From assembly GCA_003427395.1 (NCBI GenBank), contig BFEA01000031.1, positions 4,956,736 through 5,009,913 of the forward strand: a stretch of 53,178 nucleotides of DNA, written 5' to 3'. This document shows, in pieces, positions 31,952-42,500 of this stretch; positions within the stretch are counted from its first letter, which is position 1, and each line of letters begins with the position of its first letter. The position numbers were made by a program, and so were the translations under genes. The stretch is from Chara braunii (taxonomy: Eukaryota; Streptophyta; Charophyceae; Charales; Characeae). The notes under the pieces are model-generated. The model was not told the origin of the DNA and made no database searches. It saw only the letters and a list, made by a program, of their open reading frames with translations.

Positions 31952-32426
31952 TGTTCCCTGACTCAAAGCGTCGCAGTTGTCGTGTCGTCCGTCGATGTCG
32001 TCGTTCCCGGTGCTCCGTCGATGAATGGCCTCGACGCCGCTGCAGCCTCCGCGGGCCCCGATGTCGCAGCCCTCCTCGACCTGGCCGTTCTCGGCCCCTT
32101 CAGGCCATTCGAGTACCCGACCACGATCGGCCGAGTTCGGCCCCGATCGGCCGAGGTCGGCCGCAATCAGCCTCAATCGGTCGTGCTCAGCCGCGATCGG
32201 CCGCGACCTGGCACTAAATTTGCCGCGCGTGGAAAAAGGCCGCGCGGCGATGGTGCCCGCCGACGACCTCGCGCTGGGCGATGGCAGCTTAGCAGCGGTG
32301 ACCACCTGCGATGGTGCGCCGCGGACCCGCGCAAAGAAGAAGAAGAAGAAGAAGAAGAAGAAGAAGAATAAGACGAAGAAGAAGAGGGAGAAGATCTCTC
32401 TCTCTCGCGCGCGCGTGCGCGCAAGC

Positions 32427-32430
<4 letters not shown>

Positions 32431-32487
<57 letters not shown>

Positions 32488-32774
32488 NNNNNNNNNNNNN
32501 NNNNNNNNNNNNNNNNNNNNNNNNNNNNNNNNNNNNNNNNNNNNNNNNNNNNNNNNNNNNNNNNNNNNNNNNNNNNNNNNNNNNNNNNNNNNNNNNNNNN
32601 NNNNNNNNNNNNNNNNNNNNNNNNNNNNNNNNNNNNNNNNNNNNNNNNNNNNNNNNNNNNNNNNNNNNNNNNNNNNNNNNNNNNNNNNNNNNNNNNNNNN
32701 NNNNNNNNNNNNNNNNNNNNNNNNNNNNNNNNNNNNNNNNNNNNNNNTCTCTCTCTCTCTCTCTCTCTCTCTCG
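32431..32774. repeat. (CT)n microsatellite containing an assembly gap
   Basis: CT dinucleotide runs on both sides of 260 N (32488-32747). The gap most likely marks an unresolved longer CT tract. Open frames crossing it are artefacts. A GAA run precedes it at 32334-32368. Confidence 0.95.
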
Positions 32775-33255
32775 CTCTCGCTCTTTCTCTGTGAGTGTGC
32801 AAGCAGATAGGGCGGCAGCCTAACGGCAACAGCAAGAATTGTTGCCGCCTCAGATAAATGGCAGCATTTATCTGAAACGGCAACAGATTTGTCGTGGTCC
32901 GGGCCTGAACCCACCGCCCCCCACACCCAGTGCCCACAGAGTGCCCCCACCCAGTGGCACTGAAACAAGGCCGAAACGGGCCCGCGGGCCTTTTTTTTTT
33001 TTTTTTTTTTTGGTTCCGTTTTTTTTTTTTCCACGCGGCACGGAATGTCGGACACGAAAAACAAAATATGGGCGTGCAGGGCTTTTTCAGCCGTAGTCAC
33101 CCATATTTATATATTTTTTTCCGACGTGAAAAATCGAAAAAAAATTGTTGCACCGAACTCGGCTGGTCGGTCGTGGCCGAACCCGGCCGATTTGGCCGAC
33201 AGCCAAAGCCGAGGCCGACTTGACCCCCCCGGCCACGGCCGGGCGTGCAACATAG

Positions 33256-33263
33256 GCTCGCGC
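33256..33263. repeat. hAT target-site duplication, right
   Basis: GCTCGCGC, identical to 26225-26232. The bases that follow (TAC) continue the alignment with copy B of the 3 kb repeat. Confidence 0.85.
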
Positions 33264-34182
33264 TACTTCACTTGGCAGTTCGAGTCCACCGGATACCTTT
33301 GTCAAGACTGTTGGGCACTCAGAAGGGTATGAAGATGGTGAGCTCAGCAGTGGGCTCAATTGGGAGGGGAGGATGTTGTGTAAGACAAGCGTTGGGTACT
33401 TGTGGGATTTGTCAGAGAGGACCACTCGGGGAAGAAGGGTTGGCCTTGTGACAATCTCTTACATGTAAGAATGCCATCTTCTACGTAGTTGTACTGAGGA
33501 GGTTGGAGAAGAGAGAGAGGTGGGAAGGGGGGGCGTGGGGGGGGCCAATTGCACTAATGCCCCTGTTCTTTCTAGAAAGTTGAGACCACGACGATTGGGA
33601 GGACACGCTATAGCGAGTACGAAAAATAGTGATTGACGCAGCGTTTTTTTTTTTTTTTTTTTTATCACGGAACTGGGCGGGGATATTTTGGTGCGGTTAC
33701 TGCACAGAGAAGTTTCTTGAATTTCTTTTTGAATTTTGAACTGACACAGGTTCTCATAATTTCTTATTGCAGTTAGGATTTTAATTAGGCTAGGAATTTG
33801 TGAGGATCGTAATTTTGTCTGTAATGGCACAGGGCTCTCTACTCGTGCACGCATAAGTGCGTATTGCTCTACACCCTGCTTCCGCAGCGCCCTACATTTG
33901 AATCGCAATTGTAAGCGCTTCTTTCTTTTTCTTGGCGAGCGCAGACGTAACTGTAATCCTCGCCGTTCTTAATCTCTTCTCTTTCTTTTTGCCACACTGA
34001 ATTTTTTTTTTGCCTCTCTCCCGTCTGTCTCATTGGCTTACAAGTGCATGACTGGATCGATGCGTGGAGTGCGGCTACATCGCCCACAACGCAGGTCCCT
34101 CGTGCACCCGAAGGCACTCCCTCCTTCTCACTTCGTCCTGGGTAAGCATAATCCGAAATTACCTCGCCCAACTACTGACTGC

Positions 34183-34189
34183 TATAAAG
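34183..34189 (+). promoter_or_regulatory. TATA box candidate of the solo LTR
   Basis: TATAAAG followed by CGCAAGCGCGACTAA. The position and downstream block match the TATA candidate in the other LTR (10763). Confidence 0.45.
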
Positions 34190-34795
34190 CTCGCAAGCGC
34201 GACTAATTCACTCTCTAATCTACACTTGGGAGTTAGCGCGATCGAGAGGATCAGCTAACGAGCGGAGACAGGAAGGTTGGGTATGCGGGGTTGACATGTG
34301 TCCACGAAGGACGGTGGCATAAGGGCGAATCTGGCTTGCATACTCGGACCAAGCGGGGTGACAACTTCGGGTTGTTGATCGGTGTGAGGCGACGGACTGT
34401 CCGCATCGTGGGAACGTTGAGAGAGAGAGAGAGAGCGATGGAGAGAAGACGGTGTGCTGAAAAGGGAATTGTTTTCTTCGCATCCTCTGTGCAATTTTGA
34501 TCTCCCGCTTCGGCGTTCTCCATTGTGGCACTTTCTGGACTTTCCTATCTTTTCTTCGATTGATGTATGAAGCATTTTTATCTTCCCCACCTCTTCGTTT
34601 TGATTGTCTGAAGGATTGTTGTTGTAGAAACAAGGGCGCAAGAAATAAACGGCTTGCGGAAGTGTGAAGATACGTATGTGAATCCGCCCACTTGTGACAT
34701 AATAATGCCCTTGTGATGATCGGACGTGACGACAGTTGTCCCGTATACGAGTGTTTGCCTGACTCGGCACCTCCTCTCGTTGCACAGTCAAATGT

Positions 34796-35389
34796 ATGAG
34801 TCAAGCCCCCCTTGCCCAACATGGATGTCCGCCTGCCATTCTGGATCATGGACCGTGCCTGTCTGAGGACCCCGAGTACAGGGAATACTGGGGTAACAAA
34901 CAACTCTTTCGCCGATCGAAATTACGACTTCCAGTTTACTACTGTCAAACGGAGGACGATCGGCAGTGTGCTCGGGACTTTCACCAGGCCCTTGGACGGA
35001 ATTCCCGAACCCGAGATTACCCCAACGCCCGTAATTATCATTACCATCTTACATTGGGGTTCGATGTCATTGAAACCGACTTCCCTCTATTCTATCTCCT
35101 TTTCCCCTATCACCATCTGACGGTAGTTCCCTGGGATTCGATCGCGCAATGCTGGCCCCGGAGGCCGTGTTTTGAGTGCTATCAGTACAACACTTACCGG
35201 GCGGTGGGATTCGTACAATGGACCCGCTTTGAAGCTGAGCACCGAGAACACAGTCTCTGGCTGACGCCGTCCACGTCAGACTCGGAGATTTGTGAAACTC
35301 GCCGCCGACAGGTGTTTGAACAGAGAGACACCCGGTGTGTTCCATCAGTGCACCAGTTGCGAACTTGTCCGAGGCGACGGGGCCAGTGA
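34796..35389 (+). CDS. LTR-encoded ORF, unknown function (intact copy)
   Basis: ATG-started frame of 197 codons ending TGA, entirely inside the solo LTR. It begins MSQAPLAQHGCPPAILDHGP. DPEYREYWGNKQLF follows, then TDFPLFYLLFPYHHLTVVPW, then CWPRRPCFECYQYNTYRAVG, and a C-terminal Arg/Cys-rich part. The FPLF-LLFPYH-LTVVPW-SIA-WPR-PC--C block also occurs in the two LTRs of the gypsy element (about 1930-2110 and 11860-12040), although the DNA between these LTR lineages is strongly diverged. No signal peptide, membrane span or known domain is evident. The CxxC pair may bind metal. Plant LTRs rarely encode protein, so chance remains possible. Confidence 0.45.
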   Translation: MSQAPLAQHGCPPAILDHGPCLSEDPEYREYWGNKQLFRRSKLRLPVYYCQTEDDRQCARDFHQALGRNSRTRDYPNARNYHYHLTLGFDVIETDFPLFYLLFPYHHLTVVPWDSIAQCWPRRPCFECYQYNTYRAVGFVQWTRFEAEHREHSLWLTPSTSDSEICETRRRQVFEQRDTRCVPSVHQLRTCPRRRGQ

Positions 35390-35602
35390 AATTAGTCATT
35401 CGACCCTGAGAAAAGGCAAAACCCTAGACCCGGCCCTGCACAGAAACCGCTTTTCCATCCCCGAACCTTGACACAGGAGATCTCAAGTCCGACCTGGGAC
35501 TCCACCCGACCTCCCTAAACTCCTTGGCACACCCCTACTACGCATTTCTCCCCTATCACTCCGAAAACGGGAAGTCGTGTTGGGCGTGTGGTGGGCATCA
35601 CA

Positions 35603-36297
35603 GCCCTGCATAGGCCATGTCCCCAGGACAATCATCTGATTTGGGCAGACAGGGAGAGAGCCCGCTTTGATAACAGGCCATACTCTGATGTGGAAATGAA
35701 AGGGGCAATGAAGAGTGGTCTCAGGCGAGCGACCTGAGAGCTCGGGGTGGCGTAGGAGAGTTGGGTGTGGCAGGGGTTCAAGGCACACCCGGTGGTGGTT
35801 CTTGCGGACGTGAGCCCAAGGCAATGGCTTGGCCGGGCTCCATAGGACCACAGCACTCCGGGTCTGGTTTTGTGCAAGTGGCTGCAGCAGTAGAGTTGGG
35901 GTTAACAGTACATTCTAGGGGATGGTAGGCGGAGGCAAGAACTAGGGAAGGATTCGTAGCAGTAGGCTGGGGGAGCGGTAACTAAGAGGGGGACCAGCGC
36001 TGTCAGTCAGAAGGGGGGAGGTTAGAGAGTGTGGACTCTGTGGAGGTATAGGGGGCCACTTGGTTATTCCAGGCACAGTGGTCTGTTAGGAGAGGGTCAG
36101 CGTTGAAGGGACGAGGTTTCGGTGTGTAGGTTAGACCTTGGAGCCAATAGGCTCAGACAGTGTAGTACTTAGGGTAGGGTAGAGGTGTTGTTCTGATTGG
36201 TTACTCTTTAGACCATTATTGATGAAGTTTGCATTGGAATGAGGAGGAAGTCTGATTGGTTGCATTAGTGATTGGTTGTGGTTAATGAAGCCCTCCA
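35603..36297. other. Unassigned interval
   Basis: G-rich single-copy-looking sequence with no supportable ORF or repeat between the solo LTR and the U6-like sequence. Confidence 0.4.
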
Positions 36298-36376
36298 GGA
36301 CATCCGTTAAAATTTGAGTGATTTAGAGAAGATTAGCATAGCCCCCGCACAAGGATGACACGCATAAATCGAGAAA
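36298..36376 (+). pseudogene. U6 snRNA-like sequence, retroposed pseudogene
   Basis: It contains AGGACATCCGTTAAAAT, AGAGAAGATTAGCATAG, CCCCGCACAAGGATGACACG and CATAAATCGAGAAA, the order of the U6 core including the ACAGAGA-equivalent region and the GATTAGCATGGCCCC block. The 5' stem-loop is missing. The segment between the first two blocks (TTGAGTGATTTAGAG) has lost the exact ACAGAGA box, so it cannot serve the spliceosome. It ends in A-rich AAAATAAATAAATAATAA, typical of LINE-mobilised U6 copies. It lies about 30 bp outside the LINE's left target duplication. Confidence 0.85.
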
Positions 36377-36628
36377 AATAAATAAATAATAACATCCATA
36401 TGTATGATTAGGGGGTTGTCCCCAAAAAACAGAAAGTGGACCATTTTGGCAAAACATTGTCAGAGAGACGAGGGCGGCGGCGGCGGCGCTCCGGTAGCGC
36501 TAAACATAGTGCTAATCGCTAGCGCTAATTCTGCGCCTAGGCGCAGTAATTACGCCAAGTATGATTAGAGATAGGGTTAGCGGTACCGTCCGCCTCCCCC
36601 TCCCCGCCCTTCTCTGTCGTGGTGTGAA

Positions 36629-36680
36629 TGTCAGAGAGATGGCAACTCCTCATTTGCTATCTAGGCCATTCTCTCTGACA
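36629..36680. repeat. Hairpin in LINE 5' UTR
   Basis: TGTCAGAGAGATGGC (36629-36643) pairs with GCCATTCTCTCTGACA (36665-36680). One bulge, 21-base loop. TGTCAGAGAGA also occurs at 36459. Confidence 0.7.
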
Positions 36681-36983
36681 CCCGCTGTGAGCTTGAGGCG
36701 AAGGTCCTTCTGGTAGTCGGGTATTATCAAGACTTCTGGACCCGGGTTATGCTTTCCTTTCTGTCGGAGTAACGAATGGACAGGTAAAACTCTTCTCACT
36801 TCTCGATTGATGGGGATGGAGTTTATCCTTTGATTTATTTGAGGCTTCCTTATTAATATGGTTATACGATTATTTGGTTGAATGCTTGTTTTAAAATTTT
36901 AGAGCAATTTTGTGTCAACGAGTGAATTCAGCTTATTGTTGTCGTGGATAGAAATTACATTGGATTCGTGTTTGAGAGACACG

Positions 36984-39560
36984 ATGGGGGAAATTTCATC
37001 ATCGTCTGGCTCACTTTCCGTTTCTGAGAAAGAACGAATTCAAAATTTAATCAACAGTTGTTACAGCGAAGGAATCTTTCCGGAAAACTTTCGTCCGCAG
37101 GTAGTAGAGTCTGAGGAGGACTTTGACCGCGTTTTGGTCAACCCAGAGGTATATCGGATCCAGCGTAAATGGTTGGCGGAAAACGCAGTAACGATAGCCT
37201 TTGGTGGTGATTCCAATTCGCTACCTGCATCGGTCAAGGAACGCTTAGTGCGAATCCATAAGAATGGCTGGACCAAGACCGGCAACATTCTGGCCTCACC
37301 AAAACGAGGCATTTTCCGGAACGAAGGTTTCAATTTGATAACCTACATGGCGTCAGCAAAAGAAATCACCACGTGGCTCCTTAGAAAGAAGGAGGATACC
37401 GTAGTTTTGGAAGACAAATCGTACACGCTCACGATGAGACCATGGATGTCGGAGGCTGAGCTGTACGATTTGAGAGAATCCACTCAGTTGAATTTTTTCT
37501 GGATTCGTTGTCTCCAAGTCCCTATTGGGGTCTTACCTCACCTTTAAGGGGCTATCGAAGCTTTGTATGGGAAAATTCTGAAGTCATATCCGGTATTTAA
37601 AGATAAAAAAAACACCCTCCCTTCTAAATATTCGTTTTGATGTGGAATCCTCGGCACGTACCCATTACAAAAGGTACTTGGTGGTGGATATGGAGGAAGG
37701 GGGTTTTGTGGAGTTGGAAGTGATATGTGCCGCTACGCCATGGTGTGAACGTTGTCGTAGGTATTTTCACGATGAAGCAGATGAAGATTGCCCATACAAA
37801 AAGAATTATCCCAAGAAGGCGTCGTCCATCCCACCGAAGAGAAAAGGGAAAACCCCTGCCAATTTGGAACCGCAACCCAAAAAGGGGCCCGGGAAAGAAA
37901 TCAAAACTTGGCGGAAGAAGGAAGGGGGATCAGGCACGGTGCCTCACGAACCTGTAAAACAAAACCCCCAATCTGACTTGGGTCAGGGGAATGGCAATCC
38001 CTCTGGGAGGGAAAAATTACAGCAGGTTCAGGGAAAAAGCAGATCTCCCTCGTACAGAGATGTTCTGAAATATCCTCCCCCGCAGGGAAGCAGAAATCAG
38101 AACGGTCACAACTCCCAGTTACTAACTGGGGGGTCAGAGGTAATGATGGTAGAAGCCAATCAGCAGGCTGCTGGCGGCCAATCTTCAGGTATTATCCCTA
38201 CAGCTGTAGATATCACCCTTTCTCAACCAACAGAGAAAGGCTCAAGACTTGCTTCAGAGGAATCAACTGAAATTCAATTGCAGAAGGGGGATTCGGATTC
38301 AGAAATGGAGGAGAGGAAGGGGAGAGAGGAGCAGGATGAAGAGGAGGAGGAAGAGGAGGATCCCGAAGAAGAAGAAGAGGATGATGAGGAGGAAAGTTTG
38401 ATAAAGAANAACCCCCCCCCCCCCCTCCGTCCCCTGTGCCCTCGCTAAAAACAGGTAAGGCAGCGGACATTTTAACCCGGTTGGAATCATCAGGGGAACA
38501 ATGGCATCTGTCTGATCTGTTTGACGGAAAGATTCCGTGTTCGAATACAGGGGTACCAGCTACTCCTATCAAGCGCTCTCCGAAGGAAGCAAACGAAGAT
38601 CCTGATCAGAATTTTTTTTCCCCAGCGGAAGACCATGAGTCAGATCCTATTGCAAACTCAACAGAGGAAACAAAGAAATCCTCTGTTCACCATAAGAAGA
38701 AGAGTTATGTTTCTGCTAGGGGTCAGGAGAGTTGCCAGAAAAAAAAAACCTCCCTTCGTATTGACGATGATTTAGCAGGTGATGTTTTATCCCCTGCTAA
38801 GCGTTCACGCATTGATTTAAACAAGAAGGCACCACGGTTTCAGGAGGAGGAAAGCCCGGGAGAGGAAATTTTGAGAAGCTCTGCAAAGAAAAGGGAACGC
38901 CCTGCTGGTTTAAAAGCGGTCAAGTGCTCTCTTGCTCTTGCAACTCTTGTTAAAACTCTCTCCAGAACAGATAAACCTTTAGGCTGCCTCCCCCTCTATC
39001 AAGTCCCCCTGGTCTGTACTCCGACCACTTCGGGAGCCCAGATCCTGACATTCTCCTCAGAGGAAGGCAAGCCAAAGTTGCCCAGTATTCCAATTTATTG
39101 CCCTCCGTCGAGCGATGATGTCAACAGGATGTTTAAAAAGAATTTCCTGTTTGATTTAGCTGAAACAGGGATAATGCATGAACCTAAGATGGCCAGGCAC
39201 CTGGTGGAAATGCCGGGGGAGGGCAAAGTTGCATTATTTTTGGCCTTTTTGGCCCTCGATTTTCAACAAGGCAAGGATGGTTCATCAGCCCCCTCCCATT
39301 TTCATTGGATAGACATATCCCATTTTGCCTCTCCGCATTCGGAAATGTTGCAAAGCATAAATCTGGCAAATTCATTAACGGCCAAGGCGGTAGCTGATTG
39401 GTTAATCCACTCAGATAACCTACGGCTGACTCAATCAATGTCTTTTAGAGAACAGATCCTCAAAACACAAGCGAAAATTGCAAAAATGGTTGCATCTACA
39501 TCTCAGGCCCAGGCCCAGCCTACTCCAGTAGTATTAGAGTTAGACCCAAACAACAGCTGA
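36984..39560 (+). pseudogene. LINE ORF1 (gag-like RNA-binding protein), frameshifted
   Basis: Three frames in series. Part 1 (ATG 36984 to 37547) begins MGEISSSSGSLSVSEKERIQ and ends LNFFWIRCLQVPIGVLPHL, the kind of W-x-R-x-x-x-L-P block found in plant LINE ORF1 (DUF4283-like). Part 2 (37642-38448) has WCERCRRYFHDEADEDC, a C-x2-C-x4-H-x6-C variant of the zinc knuckle, then Lys/Pro-rich and finally Glu-rich sequence. Part 3 (38436-39560) has RSRIDLNKKAPRF and AHLICLQ-free globular sequence without a known motif. A TAA ends part 1. The part 2/3 break lies at an ambiguous base and C-run (38409-38426) and may be a sequencing error. Confidence 0.7.
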
Positions 39561-39591
39561 ATCCAACTCGACAACGGCAAGGACTCAGTTA

Positions 39592-42500
39592 ATGGTCCTT
39601 CCCGATAAAATTGCAATCTTGAATTGGAATGTAAGAGGGCTAGGTGACTCTAATAATACCTATAAAAAAAATCGACTGTCGTCGTGGATCTATTCCAAAC
39701 ATGCTCACTTGATCTGCCTTCAGGAAACCAAACTTGATGCGGAAAAAATTGTGAAGCCCAAAGATGGTGGTCGGGCCCGCAAGTTTGGGCTCCTGCGGAC
39801 GGATCAAAGGGAGGGGTTGCAATACTTATCAACAAAGATTTGGATGTGGTAACCCTAGACAGCTATGCAGATATCGAAGGTCGGTGGGCCTGAAAAAAAA
39901 TACCAGTTGAGGACGAGGACTGGGCGATAATGTCAGTTTATGCGCCTGTCGAATACCCTGCCTGCATCGATTTTTTTGCGAACTTACCAAAATATATTCC
40001 TGACACGGAAAATTTGATTTTGGCAGGGGACTGGAATACAGTCCTCGTCCCAAGTCTCGACTCTCCACGTCCTGGGCCCTTAAGAATGAATGGTCAGTTA
40101 CTCTCTGAACTGGTTAATTCTCAGAGTCTTTTCGATACATATCGGATTTTGAATCCTGAATCACCTGGTTATACTTGGCATGGCCCTAGGCCTTCTCCTC
40201 GCGCTCCTCAACCAAAGAAAAGACTGGATGTCATCTATGCGCGGGGATCCCCCTGGGATCGCTGCATTGGGGCGGAACTGAAGTATGGGTCAATGTCTGA
40301 CCACAATCCGGTGATCATGGACATCATTGCTAAAGATGTCATCAAAAAGTTTAAACCGTCGTTCAGATTGAACGTTAAAATCCTGAAAGATCCGGGGATC
40401 CCGTCTTGGGTGTCCACACAGGTAAAAAACTGGGATAAGGCTAGAGACCTCTTCCACAGCGTAGAGGAGTGGGCAGACACTGGGATTGCTATTATTCAGG
40501 CTGCCATAGAGGAATTCTCTAGGATGAAAGCAGCCGCTCGCTCGTGGAAAGAGAAATGTTTATTAGCCACTATCGAAGAAGCAGAGAATTCAATGGGGGA
40601 TGACCCATTTACGGAATATTATTGGTCAATTAGGAGAACTGTCGCACGCTTGGAACTGGGGCAATTGGAAATCCAGCGTCAGTCTGACTGGTTGGACTGG
40701 CTAAAGGTGAGGCAACTGGGGCAACTGGCTATAACCGGATGACTAAACTCACCTTCCGGTCGTTGATTCTTCGTCAAGCAAAACCACCAAGGAGGGAATT
40801 GATCCATCCTTTTGTCCTGACGGCTCCCCTTGCCACTGAAACCACCCAAATATGTTCCTATGCAATAGGACATAGTGACCACCAGACGGCCGTATGATTC
40901 CTTTAACACTAACTTATCGGAATTTTCTGATTTTTTTAATAAGACTCAAAAGAAAGTTCCTCTGACTCAAAGAAACCTTCTTGAGGCTCCCATCACAGAG
41001 AAAGAGGCTTTCTTGGCAGCCAAATAGATGGCCTCAGGCAAATGCCCGGGCCCGGATGGCCTGAACTCTTTCTCTGTGCATGGGAAGCCTTTGCCCCCTT
41101 TTTATGTGAAATTTACAATACGGTTCTCTCGACAGGCTCCCTCCCTAAAGGGTCGTCCGGGGGATGATTTCTCTTCTATACAAAAAAGGGGACAAAAGGG
41201 AGGTACGCAACTGGCGTCCGATCTCCATTCTCAATGTGACTAATAAACTGTTAGGGAAGATCCTGGTCATCAGACTTGCGGAAATTCTCCCCTCTTTGGT
41301 TGGGGTAGAACAGCGAGCCTTTGTCAAAGGGAGGTCTATTTTTGAAAATATCCTAACGACGATTCAGGCACTGAAAATAATCGGAAAAGAGAATAGGAAC
41401 TTAGCTATCCTTATGCTTGACATGGAAAAAGCTTATGATAAGGTAGGCTGGGCGTTTGTGAATACATCGCTGCTGAGGCTGGGCTTTGGCCCCAAGTTTT
41501 GTACTTGGACTAAAGCTCTCTATGCGAATGCAACAGCTGCGGTTGTGGTAAACGGTAAACTTTCCGAAGAATTCACCCTGACGCGCTCCTTGAGGCAGGG
41601 TTGCCCCCTGGCACCATTAATTTTCGTTCTCCAATTAGATGTATTGCTTGATAATATAAGATTCAATAATAGTATAGAAGGTTAGAGGTCACCCCCTTCA
41701 CTGCATTGGAAGGTGGGGGCTATTGCTGATGACTTAACCGTGGCCTGCATGAATACCTCAGATTGTATGCTTGAACTACGTAAGATTTAAGATATGTATT
41801 GCGAGCTATCGGAAGCCTCAATAAATTGGGATAAATCTATCTTTTTCCTCCTCCGTCATTTCGAGTTGTGTGTAGAGTGGGGACTGCGTCGGGTGCCTGA
41901 TTCTTCTTCTGACAGATTTCTGGGAGTACAGATTTCTCTTTCAGATTGTTCTTCGATGCAGGATAACATATTGGTGGACAAAGCGGTTTCCAGAATGGCA
42001 AAGTGGGAACGGAGGCACACTCTTTCTCTCTTTGGTCGAGCTTTAGTACTCTATGCTTCTGCATTTTCAACCCTCTGGTTTCCCCTGGCGGTCTGCTTGA
42101 TAGGAGAGGAAGCCTACAGGAAAATTAAGAGAGCTGCTGCACGTTACCTTTGGAAGCCGTCGGCAACTGAAGCGCAAGGTTTTATCTCCAAAGTGGCCTG
42201 GGAAGCAATAGCCAGCCCACGGAGCCAAGGAGGCCTGGGGGTATTGGATCCCTTCAAGCAAAACCTTGCCTTGGTGTCAAAGTGGCCAGTCCAAGCAATG
42301 GTCGGTGAAGAATGTAAACTCTGGATGAGACTGGCGGAATATATCTTGGGCAGCGAATGGGGGCTGGAGGACCCTTCAAGAGTGTGGTTATGTCTCATGT
42401 TGCCATCATATTCACAGCGACGTCCCCAATCAAGAATCTGCCGAAAGATTCTCTATGCCTGGTATAAGCTCAAACCTATGGAGTGGAACCTGCCTCAGAC

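Larger units (their letters stand above)
26233..33255 (-). mobile_element. hAT-superfamily DNA transposon, about 7.0 kb
   Basis: It is bounded by a perfect 8-bp direct repeat GCTCGCGC, the duplication length typical of hAT. It starts CTATGTT and ends AACATAG, a perfect 7-bp terminal inversion, followed by weaker GC-rich complementarity (CCGGCCG on both sides). It encodes a decayed hAT transposase on the minus strand. Subterminal regions are unusual: G-rich direct repeats (26500-26640), a diverged tandem duplication (26649-26936), and CG/GGCCGA-rich repeats (32100-32220 and 33160-33240). Subterminal repeats are common hAT transposase-binding sites. It also contains a (CT)n-flanked assembly gap. 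Confidence 0.85.
33447..35602 (+). mobile_element. Solo LTR, distant relative of the gypsy LTRs
   Basis: Begins TGTGACAATC and ends GGGCATCACA. Flanking pentamers GGCCT and GCCCT match at four of five bases, so this may be a slightly decayed target duplication. No internal retrotransposon genes adjoin it, so it is a solo LTR left by LTR-LTR recombination. It aligns patchily with the 9993-12455 LTR: GGATCGATGCGTGG against GGATCGATACGTGG, TATAAA then GCGCGA, AAGCGGGGTGACAACTTCG, and the end GAAGTCGTGTTGGGCGTG. It is a different, older or separate lineage. It carries a complete ORF (34796-35389). Confidence 0.75.

Noticed and set aside
31424-33100. 558-codon minus-strand frame
   Set aside because: Crosses 260 N and (CT)n/poly-A tracts. 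Only the BED-finger part below 31951 is supportable and is annotated as transposase.
33264-33300. tRNA T-arm-like GTTCGAGTCC
   Set aside because: No matching D-arm, anticodon arm or acceptor stem in range; the upstream neighbour is a transposon end.
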